The notes under the pieces are model-generated. The model saw only the letters and a list, made by a program, of their open reading frames with translations. It ran no database searches and was not told the DNA's origin. This document shows positions 21,261-33,500 of a stretch of DNA of 37,011 bases, in pieces. A program made the translations under genes and the position numbers. Positions within the stretch are counted from its first letter, which is position 1. Each line of letters opens with the position of its first letter. Origin of the DNA: Monosiga brevicollis MX1. Lineage: Eukaryota > Opisthokonta > Choanoflagellata > Craspedida > Salpingoecidae. Where the stretch lies: positions 603,656 through 640,666 of the forward strand of contig NW_001865059.1 of the NCBI RefSeq assembly GCF_000002865.3, read 5' to 3'.

Positions 21261-24076
21261 ATGGCTAGCAACGATGCACCGCCTGCCTTTGTGGTGGGCC
21301 AGCGCGTGTGTGCAAATGAGCACTTTGCCACGGTTCGCTTCGTCGGAGACGTTGGTGATACTGGTGCGTTTTCTGGATCGATAGAAGTGTGAATGCCTTG
21401 ACAACCCGCGCCCGTGCCGACGCACAGACATTGTGCTGCCCGCCTGAAGAGGTTTCATCCTTCTTGTGGCATCATCAAAATGGCTAGGTTTGTGGATCGG
21501 CGTCGAGTGGGATGAGCCCAGTCGTGGCCGCCACGATGGCGCCCACAAGGGCGTTCGCTACTTTATCACCGAGTACGTTCGAACTGCAGCACTCATTCAT
21601 CTTTTCAGCTGCGCCTTGCACTTGCTCCACTTGTCTTCTTCAAGCCTGTTGGGTCTCAATCTCTGCTTAAACGGGGATCGTTCTCCCGCTTGGTTTCCCT
21701 TGCGCCTCGAATAGGAGTGACAGTCCACACGCTGCATCCTTCGTGCGCCCGAAAAAGTTGTCGCCCGGCCTGGATCTCGTGGCCGCCATTGTTGACCGCT
21801 ACACGCTTGCCTCTGACGTGACAGCTGACACGCGCTTGCATGGCGTGGCCGTCGAGCTCGTTGGTGAAGCCAAGGTCTCCGACTCCCTGCAAGCCCTTCC
21901 CGCACTCCAGGAGGTTGTGGTGACAGGATATCCAGTCAATGATACCGTCCTGCCCAATCTGCATGACCACCTCAGTGGTTTGCAGGCCCTTGACATTAGC
22001 CGGACGCTCATCTCCAATTGGGGCACCGTTGCCGACATTGTGCGCCAGCTGCCCGCCCTCCGCAGCCTCACCGTCAAGTTGGTTCCTTTTCCTGTTGGCT
22101 TTGAGACTGGTCTTCCCCGAACCACGCCCTCAGCAGTTTACGTCCCCCCCTTTCTTCTTGACACAGTGAGAATCGGATGGCTCCGGTTCCAGAGACGACG
22201 GATTGGCATCAAGGTGCCTTTCAGAACATCACACGCTTCCTGGTGTGCAAAACAAACCTCACCCCGGCCGAGGTATGATTCCTGAGATAGCAATCTTGTG
22301 TTCCCGCTCTTTCAATCAAGTCTCGAGTCCTGTGGATTCAGAGCATCGCCGTCACTTTTTAAACCCTGACCGTGCGTGTGGCTATCAGGGCACCCGGCTA
22401 GTGCAAGCCATGCCCAACCTGACTGAAGCTCATTTTTGTGAGCTCGGCTGGACCGCCATGCCGTACGCCGAGTCGCAACCACAGCCGGCACCCCTCTTGT
22501 TCCCAGGCTAACGTAGCGACTGCCAACGATTCGGCCACCTCATCATTGCATGTTTTCTTATTTTTCTGCTGGGATGGTACTGTTGTTCTTCATGACAGCT
22601 TTTTACCGAAAGATTGCCCAAAGCTGGCCATGTTGAATTTGTTTGGAAACAAGCTGGCATCCTGGGCACCGGTGCGCTGACCTCGCTGGTAGTTGACCCT
22701 TTTCTCTTCTTTGACTTATGCGTGGCCATGGTTTTGAAATTCGATGCTTGCTTCAGCTTTTAGCGCTACTGAGAACAGGCCACATGGATACGCTGCTCGC
22801 CAACCACAATGAACTTCCCGATCTGTTCGATGATGTCGGCAGTTTGAGCAACGGAGCCCTGCGCGTCCTCTCTCTCGGGTACGTCCTATTTTTTAACATT
22901 CGAATTTTTTTTTTTGGTTATTTTCTCGTCGGTCCCTGACCGGCATCTGATTTGTTCCTGCTTACGCGTTCATCCTTGACCTTGCTTGGCCCTTTCACAG
23001 GCACAATCGGTTGTCTCGCTGGCGTACGCTGTGGTTTCTGAGCCATCTTCAGGGTCAGTCACCGCCTGTCCTCGCTGATATCCGTCCAGCTTAATTTGAG
23101 GTTATCCCGACCCTGACCCTGTTTCTTGTTGCAGGCTTGGCCGACGTGCGAGTTCGTGGCAATACCTTTGCGAGTGACATGACCGAAGCCGAGCAGCGCA
23201 AGGGTGTGATCGTGAATTTACCTGGTGGGTGTTCATGCTCCGGCAACAAAGTAGCAGCCCGAGGTCCTGTCCGAGGTCCTGTCCTGAACCTGGGACCGCA
23301 TTCCTCTCAATCTAGCTGCGGCCATGAAACCGTAGGAGTCAATCTCATCAATGGGAGTGGCGTCTCCAAGCGGGAACGACAAGTAGCAGAACGCTTTTAC
23401 CTGACCCGTTATGCTCAGGTATGTCTCTCGCAGTTGTTCTTCTGGCTTTGGCAAACGCCACCAACTCAACCCCTTGCATGTGTGGTTTTTAGGCTTTTCA
23501 CACCTCGCGATCCAGCCCCGAAGCGACACAGCAATTTGAACACACCCACCCACGTTTTGCCGCGTTGGTTGCAGGTCGGCAAAGCGCATCAACTTTTTAA
23601 TGCCAAGGCAGACCTGTGGCAGTTGGTCTCTTAGTGTAATCCCATTCTCACCCTTGTGTCCACGGGGTTTGTGTGTGTAGAGCATGGTGAGCCAGAGGTC
23701 ATTCACGTGAAGCAACAAAACTGTCTTCAGGATACGCTCCTGGCTATTGACTGGCGCATCAATCAGGCCACCAACACCCGACTTCTTCTGACGGCCGATA
23801 CAACCCTACGCCAAGCGTTACGCACCCTGGCCATCCATCTGCACAAACCTCTATCAGAGCTGCTGAGCGCCTCCATCTTGTTTCATCAAGCGGTGCGCAA
23901 AAGCTGCTCTTGAACATTGTGCTGGCTCGGCGCATCGTGGCTCACCGGTCCTGTCCGCGCCACAAATACTTTGTCAACACAATTAGGAATTGCCGGACCA
24001 ACATAAAACTCTCGATTACTATCACATCACCAGCAACTCGATTGTGGATGTGCATTTGAGCGCCATGCCCATCTAA
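21261..24076 (+). CDS. TBCE: Tubulin folding cofactor E
   Basis: TBCE works with cofactors C and D in folding and dissociating the alpha/beta-tubulin dimer; its CAP-Gly domain binds alpha-tubulin. Thirteen exons (21261-21354, 21488-21572, 21715-22077, 22167-22272, 22389-22462, 22599-22671, 22757-22878, 23001-23053, 23135-23224, 23336-23418, 23493-23574, 23681-23892, 23987-24076) join without a phase error to 508 residues (human 527). The order matches the family: CAP-Gly at about 10-62 ([26 protein letters not shown]), LRR region about 100-370 ([42 protein letters not shown]), the conserved linker [15 protein letters not shown], then a C-terminal ubiquitin-like domain (about 405-508). The start ATG gives [10 protein letters not shown] directly before the CAP-Gly. 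It appears intact and functional. Confidence 0.97.
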
Positions 24077-24180
24077 ACCGCCTATGAAAATATATTCTGA
24101 ACGTTCTTCAACCCCCCGGACATATTGGCACAAGGCCGAGACTTAAACTTGCCGAGCTCATTTGCTTTGGGCGCATCAGC
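24077..24180. other. 104-bp convergent gene gap
   Basis: Only 104 bp separate the stop codons of TBCE (+) and the KIBRA-like gene (-), so their 3' UTRs very probably overlap as antisense RNA. Confidence 0.7.
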
Positions 24181-26721
24181 TTAGCACACGCTCTGATCGT
24201 ATTTGACGCCCATGGAGCCGGGCACGCTGCGTTGTTGGCGGTCTTCCACGGTAGCATAGGACCCGCGACGATATGCGTGGGGGTTTTCTGTGGCGGGTGA
24301 ATGCGAGCCAAGCTCGAGCAGGGCCACCTTGTCGGTAAATGTCAAATCCTCTGGGTCCTGCTGCTGCTTTGTGCGTAGGCGTGCGACGCGCTCTTGCAAC
24401 TCGGCACGCTTGGTGGCCAGGTTGTCATGGCTTTTTTGTTCCAATTGAAGAAGTTGCATTAGATGAGCATCATGCATCCACTCCTCGGTCAGTGCTTTCT
24501 CATCCAGTTCCACGCGACGGAAGCGCCCTTGGCGCAACATGTACGCCAAATCGGCGGTGCTGGGCAGAGAAGTGATGCCCCGCTTAAGGCTCATTTCCAA
24601 CCGCAAGCGCTCCAGGCGCCGGTTGGCGGCCACAGTCTCAGAATCCAGGTGTGCCTGCAAGCGTCGGGTTTCACTATCCATCTCGCCAGTCGGCACAGGA
24701 GGGGTCGGGGCTTGACTCGTGGGTCGTGATGCAGTCGCGGTTGCCAAAGGGCCCGCACTCGACACGGAATTGGGGCGCGACCTGCTCCCATCAGTCGAAA
24801 GCTGGTGGTGCAAGGCAGTCCCGCCCGTTGCGGGTGACAGCATTGACTGGCGTGCGTTGGCCGAGCCGGCGCGACTGCGCCACAAGTTGCCCACGTCCAC
24901 GGAGTGCCGTTTGACCAACTCGCGTTTGTTGCTCGGGGCAGACACGGTGGCAGCTCGGGGGCGCCGATGTGCAGCCGTAATACCAGTGCTACTGGCACCG
25001 TCCTCATCGCTTGCCTGACCACCATCACCGAGTTCAACAAAAGTTTGTAGGTTCTCGTCCCACCGACGGTGTTGCGAGCCGAGGCCCTGCTGCAAAAGCT
25101 TTTCCACCTGTCGGCGCAGAGCGTCAATCTCGGCCGCTTGGCGATGAAACGCCTCGTTGATCTTGGATTGCGGCATAAAGACCTGTGTGGCCGCTTCCAG
25201 CTCGGCCACGTATTCCTCGTCGATGCTTTTCAAACGCGCCTCAAGCGCTTGCTGAGTGATGAAATCTGGGGTCTCCTTGTTGCGCAGAGCATGCAATTCG
25301 TTTTCCAAGGCTGCTAGCTGGCTCTTGAGCTGCTCTTCCCGCTGGCGTTGCGCCTCGAGCTAACAGATTGAGTGATACACGGTGAGGGCAGTTGGACCAG
25401 TCTCTGCATTTTGTCTGCCAAGAATGGACGCTCAGGTCGTACCAGGGCTAAAAACTGTTGCTGCTGCGCTTCTAAGTGAGAGGTATCTGGCATGCGAAGG
25501 CGCTGCAACTCCTAAGGTCAACGCAGAGCATGGAGTCAAGCACACTTGGTGTGAGGAGAATCGGGGGTGTTTGATGATCGATGGTCGCCATGAGAGGGCG
25601 TACCTGAAGTAGATCGGCCGAGCTGGCTTGGTTTTGGCGGCGTTCGCGTTCAAGTTCCATGCGCAGCATCTCCAGACGAAGCTCGGCGGCGGTTTGATCC
25701 TGTCGTGCTTCGAGATTCCGCTGCAACAGGTTGCGCCGAAGTTCTTCTTTTTCGGCGGCATGCTGGGCAGCCGTTTGCCACGAGTCGGCAACGGATTCCA
25801 CCTCGTGGGAGTCGGGCAACGCTCCAAACGATGCCAGGCTGCGAATGGGTGCCCTAGCCTCGACTTCGCCAGCATGCTCTGCAAGGTCCGCATTAACACA
25901 AGATTGAGATGCGGGCTTTAGCAACATAACAGAAGCAGAGAGAACGTGTCGACGGCAAAGAAGGACAAGACCGAAAAGGTATAAAAAAAGAAGAAGAAGA
26001 AAAAAAAAAAAAGCCAAAACGTGGCTGGGCGACGCAGCGGTCATGGGGAGGGCATACCTGGGGATGACTGACCATCGTCACGGCGCTTGAGGAGGGCCAG
26101 TTCACGACGCAGGCGCGTGACTTCTCGCATGGCATCAACGAGTTCGCCTTCAAAATGGGCATCGTTAGGTTTGTGCTGTTGCGTGCGGAGAGACTCGACA
26201 CGCTGCTTGGCGGCGGTGAGTGCCTGCTGCAGGCGTGCGCGCTGTGTATTGCCAGGTGAGGGTGGTGCAGGGCCATTCGGCATTCGAATGGAGGACGAGG
26301 GCTGATGTCCACGCTGAGAAGCATAGCGAGCGTGTTGTGCCGGGTGATTTTGGCGTTGGCTGCCTGGGCCAGGGCGTCGCGTCGAGGCATCGTGCCGTCC
26401 ATAGGGCGGGGCCGCGTGTCGCTGGGTGGCGCGTCGGGTGCGGCGGCGGTCGGGGGGCAGGCGAGGATCTTCCAACTGGGTGGACCAGGTGTTATGGTCA
26501 ATGTAGTAAAGGCCAACCTCTGGATCGACGGCCATTTCCCATCCGTATGGAAGTTCGGGGCCTTCACACTCTTCAAAAGTGTGCGGCTTGATCTTGGCTT
26601 CGCGCGGATCCACCCAGGAGGAGGTATGGGCGCGGTGATCCAGGAAGTAAGTCCGCCCTGAATGCGCATCCACGCGTGCCTCGATGTGTGACGGCAGGTC
26701 ACGCGACACTGGTCGGTACAT
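24181..26721 (-). CDS. KIBRA: KIBRA/WWC-family-like protein (two WW domains, coiled coils)
   Basis: KIBRA is a Hippo-pathway and polarity scaffold in animals. Four exons (26721-26058, 25878-25604, 25511-25443, 25359-24181) give 728 residues. WW1 (about 9-41, GRTYFLDHRAHTSSWVDPRE) and WW2 (about 51-84, LPYGWEMAVDPEVGLYYIDH then TQLEDPR) have the spacing and wording of KIBRA, including the conserved link KPHTFEEC and the WW2 ending TQ(I/L)EDPR. Coiled coils follow, and a C-terminal coil (about 560-690, from LDSETVAANRRLERLRLEM to DLTFTDKVALLEL) resembles the aPKC-binding end of WWC proteins. I see no C2 domain, and the protein is much shorter than human KIBRA (about 1113 aa). WW1 lacks its first Trp. 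The start is the ATG after a GCCACC context. Upstream GGTGGC repeats are 5' UTR. Confidence 0.88.
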
Positions 26722-27547
26722 GGTGGCGGTGGCGATGGTGGCGGTGGCGATGGTGGAGGTGACGATCGGCTCAGATCGCAGCGGCAACGCAACGCGACTC
26801 GCTTATCACTTCTCGGGTGCAATCTGGCCAACCCAATCAAACAAAGCACAAAGCTGGCTAGATCAAGCTGCAGCTGGGCCTACACCAAAGCAAGCCAATC
26901 AGCAGGAGGGCAAAACCGGACCACGCACTGCTGCCGCGGCGAGAAGACGCTGCCATTGCCTGTGCCAGTCGATCGGTGAAGCCCCTTTGGCAAATTCTCG
27001 AGGTCAGTCAGAGAAAAATTTCAGATTGAGTGTGGCTGAGAGACCTGCAGTGAAGCGTGATGCAGAGGCAGAGAAGCGCTTTGAAAACAGTTACAGCCTA
27101 AGGATGAATTCCGTGCGACATCAGAGAACAGCGTACAGGGCGATCAGACCTCAGAGAGAGCGTTTCCGGAAGAGATGTACCTTAGAGATCAAGACTGTTG
27201 TGGCTGCACTATGGCGAAGTCAAAGTGTGATTTACAACACATTTCAACTGTATGGTTGAACATGTGAAACACAAGTTTGAGAGTTTTTAGAGAGAGAGAG
27301 AGAAGGAGAGAAACAAAAATTTAATTGTTTCACTTCATCATCGACTGCGCCTTGACCACTTGCTTGACTTTTGGGCATGCACTTGGGATTTGGTCTGATT
27401 GGAAGTGGGTAGGGGGAGAGATGGATGCCGCAGGGTGCTGGATTGAACGTTTCTGGCAGAGAGCAACAGACAACTTTTCACGCGAAAAAAAAAAGAAAAA
27501 AAGGACAGACAACAGAAGGGCACATGGGAGAGGGCTACAGCGAAGAG
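26722..27547. other. Intergenic region between two minus-strand genes
   Basis: This should hold the KIBRA-like promoter. A GGTGGCGATGGT repeat (about 26722-26760) adjoins its start, a GAGA tract is at about 27289-27307 and an A-rich stretch at about 27485-27501. The ORFs have no recognisable content. Confidence 0.5.
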
Positions 27548-28974
27548 TTACTCCTTGTAGTTGATGGGCTTGTGGCGGCGGGTGCGCGTGGTGGGCAGGT
27601 CACGGACGGGGCTTTTGCGGCCTGGGTTTTGGAAGCGAAGCTCCTTGGGAATTTGGGATTGATCCGGGCTCAGGAGCTCCTCTTCGTCCGACTGGTCATC
27701 TTCATTGTCATCGTCCGACATCAGTCCATTGGCAACATTGGCAGCCGGTGGGCGGCGCGACTTGGTTGTCTTGGGTGCAGGGGTGGCTTCATCGCCAGCC
27801 TCCTCACCCTCATCCTCACTGAAGATACCACCGGTCGCGCTCGCTTCCATGGCTTCCCGCTCCGACTTGTGTTGAGCCAGAAGCTCACGAGCTTTGTCAA
27901 CGGCCGACTCGGTGACTTCCGCGGCCTTCTTCACCGCCACGGTTGGTGCTGTGGGGGAAGCTTGCGTCGTAAAGTAGCTAACACGTCGGACAACATGGGC
28001 ATTCAGACCAGGATTAACCAAGCAAAGTACCAGGGGCTTGGGCACCGTGGCGCACTGGCTGGAGATTGGAATCGATAGTGAAAACGAGAGAAAGTGGGAG
28101 CCGCGCATACCGGACGGCGAGGGAGAGGATGACAGACGCAATAAAGTAACCACCGCAGATGGCATTGGCGCTGGGAGTGTCTACAATAAAACGGGGGTAT
28201 GACACGCTCAAGGGTGAGCATGTAGTGTCACTTGATTCAGTGCCGCAGCCGAGGAAGGTTAGGAGAGGCGAGCGGCACTCACCCTTGGGCACGCTAGCAA
28301 AGTTTTTGAGCCAGTAGGAGAGGAGCGTGGCGGTAATGGCCGTGTTGAGCACATCCTCACCCACGTTCCAGGACGCACGGGCAGCCACAAAAATCTCCCC
28401 CAGAAAGAGGGCCGTGTAAATGGGGGCGCTGCGGTTGATGAGCCAAGCGGCAGTCACGTCGGCGAGCTCGTCGGAGCGTGCAGTGGCCTGGATGGCCAGA
28501 TTTTGCGAGAAAACCAAAATCAGGGTGGCGACGGCGGCGGGGCCCGACCAGACGCCAAAGAAGCTATCCCGAAGAGCCAGTGCGTAGCCTCGGCGACCCA
28601 TCATGTCGGCCACAAAGGCAACAAGAAAGTAGAGCGCCTGGCTCACGGCCGTCCAGCGCACGATCAGAGCGGCCAAGAAGGGCTGGGCCCCCAACACACC
28701 GTCCTCATGGACACCTGATGCAGTCACACGCGTCAAAGCGTAGCCTAAACACGCGAGCGGCAACGCAAAGTTTGACCCGGCCACACCGAGTGAGGAGGTT
28801 GTCATTGGAAAACCAACAACAACAACAACAGAACAAAAAAAAGAAAAAAAGAACCGACAGTGTGTCGAGATGGGCTAGCTTGGGGAAAGGGCATGGCGCG
28901 AACCTACCAGCCATGAGGGCAGTGACGCCGAGCGCCACCGCATGGACGCTCATACTGACTTCGACAGACACCAT
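27548..28974 (-). CDS. Six-TM membrane protein with acidic C-terminal tail
   Basis: Exons 28974-28908, 28744-28283, 28180-28111 and 27977-27548 join in phase to 342 residues. The first 205 hold about six hydrophobic segments (about 8-25, 52-72, 86-104, 128-146, 160-178, 188-206). The remaining 137 are cytosolic in style: Lys/Glu helix, then acidic clusters (SEDEGEEAGDE, SDDDNEDDQSDEEE) and a basic end. The core shows weak similarity to the AIG1/ADTRP (FAR-17a) hydrolase family: size, TM order, a QALYF segment in TM2, and WLIN where that family has WLNH. The His and Thr nucleophile positions do not match, so I would not name it. It could be an unrelated multi-pass protein. Confidence 0.7.
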
Positions 28975-30114
28975 GGTTGCTTTTTCGGGGCACAACACCA
29001 GACCTATTGGATTCAAAAGCCGATATGAGATACAGAGGAAAGCACAGGGCTTAGCCGTGCACACGACGCTTGACAATGCCATGGACATCAAGCAGGCGTG
29101 GTCCACAGCATTGGACAACCCGAGTCAGGACCTGCTACATGCGGGTGCCACGCCCCAATTTTCCAAACTTTATACTCAACCCCCTCAAACTCAGCGTCTG
29201 TTGGTCCTTCACCCCATCAACCGGCGTTTTTGCCTGCCCAGTCACGGGACCTCTTCTCCCCCCTCATACCACCACCACCACCATCATGCACCTCCAAAGA
29301 CGCAGAGACGGAGAGGAGGCGAGCGCGCCACGGGGTGACGGGGCATGGCATGGCAGTCGGGGCGCGAGCGTACCGCACACACACACTTGTCTTGTTGGAA
29401 AAAAAAAAATTAAAAGTAAGAGAGTGTGGTCTGGGGTGGGTGTAGTTTTAGAGAGTGCGGGAATTATGAGAAAAACGGCAGAGGGAGAGGGTTGAGGCGC
29501 TTCAACGAATGGGTGTTTGAAAGGGGAAAATCCCTAGGTAGCAGAGAGATGTTTGATTGCGTGACTTGGATTTAGAGATTGTGAGGGACACGAGAAAACT
29601 ACGAGAGAGGCGAAACAAGGCTTTTGCCGTTACAAGAGCAAAAAACGTCAGCAGTTTTTTTTTTGAAAGACAAATCGCCCCTATGGGATGAAAGCCCTCT
29701 GCAGTTTAGTCGCATCAGTCAAAAGTTCTGGATGGCTGCATAACCATGCAGTTGGGCCTGCTTCGTGCTGAGGATATCGGGCTTGTGCCAACGCTTCCCC
29801 AACCCGTTTCCATCTTATTCAGCCCGCGATCGATCCATCTCGAGCGCAGCCTTACTTTTTAAAAAGTTCGCGAAAGGCGCCAACATCAACGAAAATTGTT
29901 GTATAGCTCCAGCAGCTAAAAACAACACCTCCACGTATACAAATCTCACCATCGACAGGAATGTCTGACAATAGCCACTCCTTATTGTATACAACTACCC
30001 TCTAAAGTTCATTTGCATTAGAGTCTGAAGTGTGGCTTTGGTCATACTATCAAGAGCATAAAGTGTAGAACTTATCACACTATCGTAGGCCAACTCACTG
30101 TCCCATATTTTCTC

Positions 30115-30199
<85 letters not shown>

Positions 30200-30515
30200 T
30201 GTTTGTGCGGAAACGGCAGGGCGCAAGGTCTGACCCGGGGCGGGGACGATCCAGTGGCAAGACGTTGTGTAGCGTCGTTTGATTCACGTGTGTGAATGCG
30301 CTGATAAGAGGCTTGGTTGACACCGTTGCCGACTGTTGGGACCTGTGCCCTTTTTTTTTCCAGGGTCGATCAAGGGGTGCGACCCTGCTGTTGATGCCGC
30401 GCAGGACGTGTGAGCATATCACGCAGCCATTGTGAATGCGCGGCCTTTTTGCCAGGCGATCGCGCGCGTCTGCTGTGTACTTGCATTCAAGGATTGATTA
30501 CAAATACATGCGGAT
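28975..30515. other. Divergent intergenic region with CA/CT microsatellite
   Basis: About 1.5 kb lies between the six-TM gene and the RhoGAP gene. It includes a CCACCA run (about 29268-29284), short A/T runs and a compound (CA)n(CT)n tract at about 30117-30195. No gene, tRNA or conserved motif is seen. Confidence 0.55.
30117..30195. repeat. Compound (CA)n(CT)n microsatellite
   Basis: About 16 CA copies run directly into about 22 CT copies upstream of the RhoGAP gene. Confidence 0.95.
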
Positions 30516-33500
30516 ATGACCGAGCGTGAGGTGGACGCGCTCATTGGCGCTGCCGTGCAGGCCGCCCTGGCCAATGATGGCACGGTCTTGCAAGCAACGA
30601 GCCAGCTTGTGGGCCTCTTCAAGGATCTATGTACCGGGCACACCGAAGCCATGCAGACGGATGCTCGTAAGGCCCTCACGACGGTCGTGGGCAACGCTCG
30701 TCGCGTTGCGGCTGCCGAGGCTGATCCCCTGGCTCGCTGCCTGGCCCTCGGTGAATTTGGTCTGAGTTGCACCGCGTTGGCCGATGCTGGTAAGGCTCTG
30801 GTGGAGGCTGCTGCCTCAACAGCGGCACCGGCTGCAACACCGGCTGCAGAACCCGGTGTACAAGAGCAGGCGCTGGAGGATATCGATGACGTACAAGGCG
30901 ATGAACCCGAGCTCTACAACAACTTTTCTGGCAATGCCATGGCAATGGGCATTGAGGAGGAAGAGGACGACGACGATGATTTCGCGACTGCCGATGATGA
31001 AACGGCCACCGCCCGCCTCGCTGTTGCATCGGCCTTACCCCCGCTGGAGGATGAGATCCAAGACGTTGTCGACATTATCCTGCACGACGCCGAGGAGCTC
31101 TTTGGTGCCATTGAACGCTGGGACGTGGCTGATGTCGTGTGCATCACCACCGGCGTTATCCGTGCCCTGCCCACGCTGCTGCAAGAAGCTGACAAAATCG
31201 ACAGCGATGATGTTGCTCAGGCTCGCCAAGTATGTCTTGCCTACCTTTTCTCTCCTGGCTGGGCCACAGATCAAGTTTTGATAGGTACGCTCTTGCCTGT
31301 CGCTTTGATCGGTACACTCACCCCGTTCCAATCCTACTGCTCAGAATGTCGTGGAGAGCTGCGGTGTCATGACAGGTCTGGCCCGTACCGTGGCTCGCAA
31401 CCCGGACGGAGCCTACCTCACCCCCCAACTTTCAGATGCGCTCTCCGATCTGACCACGGACATCAACGGCTTTGTCGTGGCTTTGAAACGCCACCGCTAC
31501 CTCGGCACGCAAGACGAAATCTCCTCCGAGGTTCTCATCCAGCGTTGTGAGGGTATTCTTCTCACAAAGCAACAGCCCTCCCCGTACAGGTGCGCGTTGT
31601 CCTCATTGCTTGCAGTGTGACATATCGGCAGCAGCTGACATTGCCTGTGACCTCTTGCTTTGGATGGCGACTTGCCCCTGTCATTGCCTCACCAATTTGA
31701 ATGACCAGTGACGCGCCCAACCCAGAGAAGCTGCAGCGGGTGACCAATCTCTCGCAAAAGGCTGCCATGCATGCCTTGTCCCAGCTCTCCGGCTGTCTGC
31801 TGAGCGATGACCCCACTGTCAAAGAAGTTGGTTTCTTGCGTCGGTCCTGCCCTCCGCTCTCTGTGCTCTCCCTTTCGTTCAGTTCCATACCGCCTCAAGC
31901 TTCCTCTGGCTTGAACTGCCTCTGATCACCCTGTTCGCCCATGTAGTTGGCCGCACTCTTGGACCAGATCGTGACGCATATTTGCCACCTGCTTGATGCC
32001 AGTGATCGACTCTCGCACGGCGTTAATTTACCACCCCGGGCCCACGCCTTTGAGACCTGCCACTTGATTGTGCGCGCTCTCCTGCCCGTGTGCAAACCCG
32101 TGCCTCCGGGAGGCAATGGGCCCGAAGTCGGCGCAGCTTTGACCACGCTTCGCAGCAACATGCCCGTCTTGCTCGAGGCCATCAAGCGCCTTGGTGACGA
32201 GTGTGACCGCCTCCTTGAGCAAGCCCAGGCCAAGCCGCCCCCCTTGCCCCAGCGCTTCGAGCCAACCTCCGCTGGCATAACCACCATCGGCGTCACCTGC
32301 CGCCTCTGCAGCGACAACTTTATCAACACCAAGGGCGAGGTGAGTCTGCGCTTTTTGCTCCAAACTGTTCACGGTCCCACACTCTGCGTCATCTCCATGG
32401 CATCCTTTCTGATCCCTCGCGGTGGTCGACATGGTGTAGCCCCTGCGCCTGGGCGATGCAACGCAGGTCACCCTGTTTGAGGATGCAACAATTCAGCAGC
32501 TCATGGTCTCGCTCACGCAAAACATCCGAATCCCCGTAACTGACCTTGCCGTGCTCAGCGCCGAGCAAGTGCTGCCAGGCGACCTGGCCGTAGCAGGTAG
32601 GGCGTGGATACAGACTGCATCAGGTCATGAGATGCTGCAAGTTCAGCAAAAATCTCATCTTGCGTCTTGTCTTGGTCGTACCCAGACGCACTCAAGCAAT
32701 CGGAGCTCTACGTGTATAACAAGAACGACAAGCATGACCTACAGAACGAGGTGGCTCTCATCAAGCAGCGCGTACGTCTATGCGCATAACTCGCAGCGCG
32801 CCTTTTTCGCGCAGCACATCCAAACCGCCTCGCGCTTGGGCATGCTCTAATCTTCCTTCACTTCTCGCTGCGGTCTACATCAATACACTTCAGCAATTGG
32901 CCAAGGCACTGCGTACAAACAAGATGAGCTCCAGCACCAACATCAAACGTTCTGAAACGAAACGTGCTTTTTCGTACGTGGCTTCAACCCGAGTGCAACA
33001 AAAGTTGGCTCCCTCTCCTTTCGTGCTGTCTTACGTGATGTATTTTACTTGGGTCTCGCACAGGGAACTCAAGGGGCGATCAGATGAGGAAACGGCGCGT
33101 CTGCAACTCATGTCACTGGTCAAGGATGGCCGTTTGACGGTGGATCAAGCCGTCAGCGCCAGCACCATCGCCAACTCGGCTGCCATGGTACGAGTGAGCG
33201 TCGCCCGTGGTTTTGTTCTCGTGAACCTGAGCACGCGCACGCTCATTTTGAGCATCTCCTATTTCTCTCCAGCAATTGAGCCTCAAGGCTTCGCATGCGC
33301 TCGACATGCCTGCCAACAAGCGGCCAGCGCCTGGGATCCCGCCAGCGCCTGGTATCAACACGGCCTCGGACGAGGACAGCATGTCCATGGCCGCCTTTGC
33401 CGCCACGTCCACACGCCGTAAATTCAGCCGCAGCCCAAGCCCCAGCGGCGGGGCCCCTAAGCTCTTTATGGAAGGCTTCTTGGGCAAAGTACGCCTGGCT

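Noticed and set aside
26684-27259. 191-residue plus-strand ORF
   Set aside because: Overlaps the KIBRA-like first exon and promoter; no recognisable domain.
28478-29338. 286-residue plus-strand ORF
   Set aside because: Antisense to the six-TM gene exons, which have clear splice phases and membrane segments.
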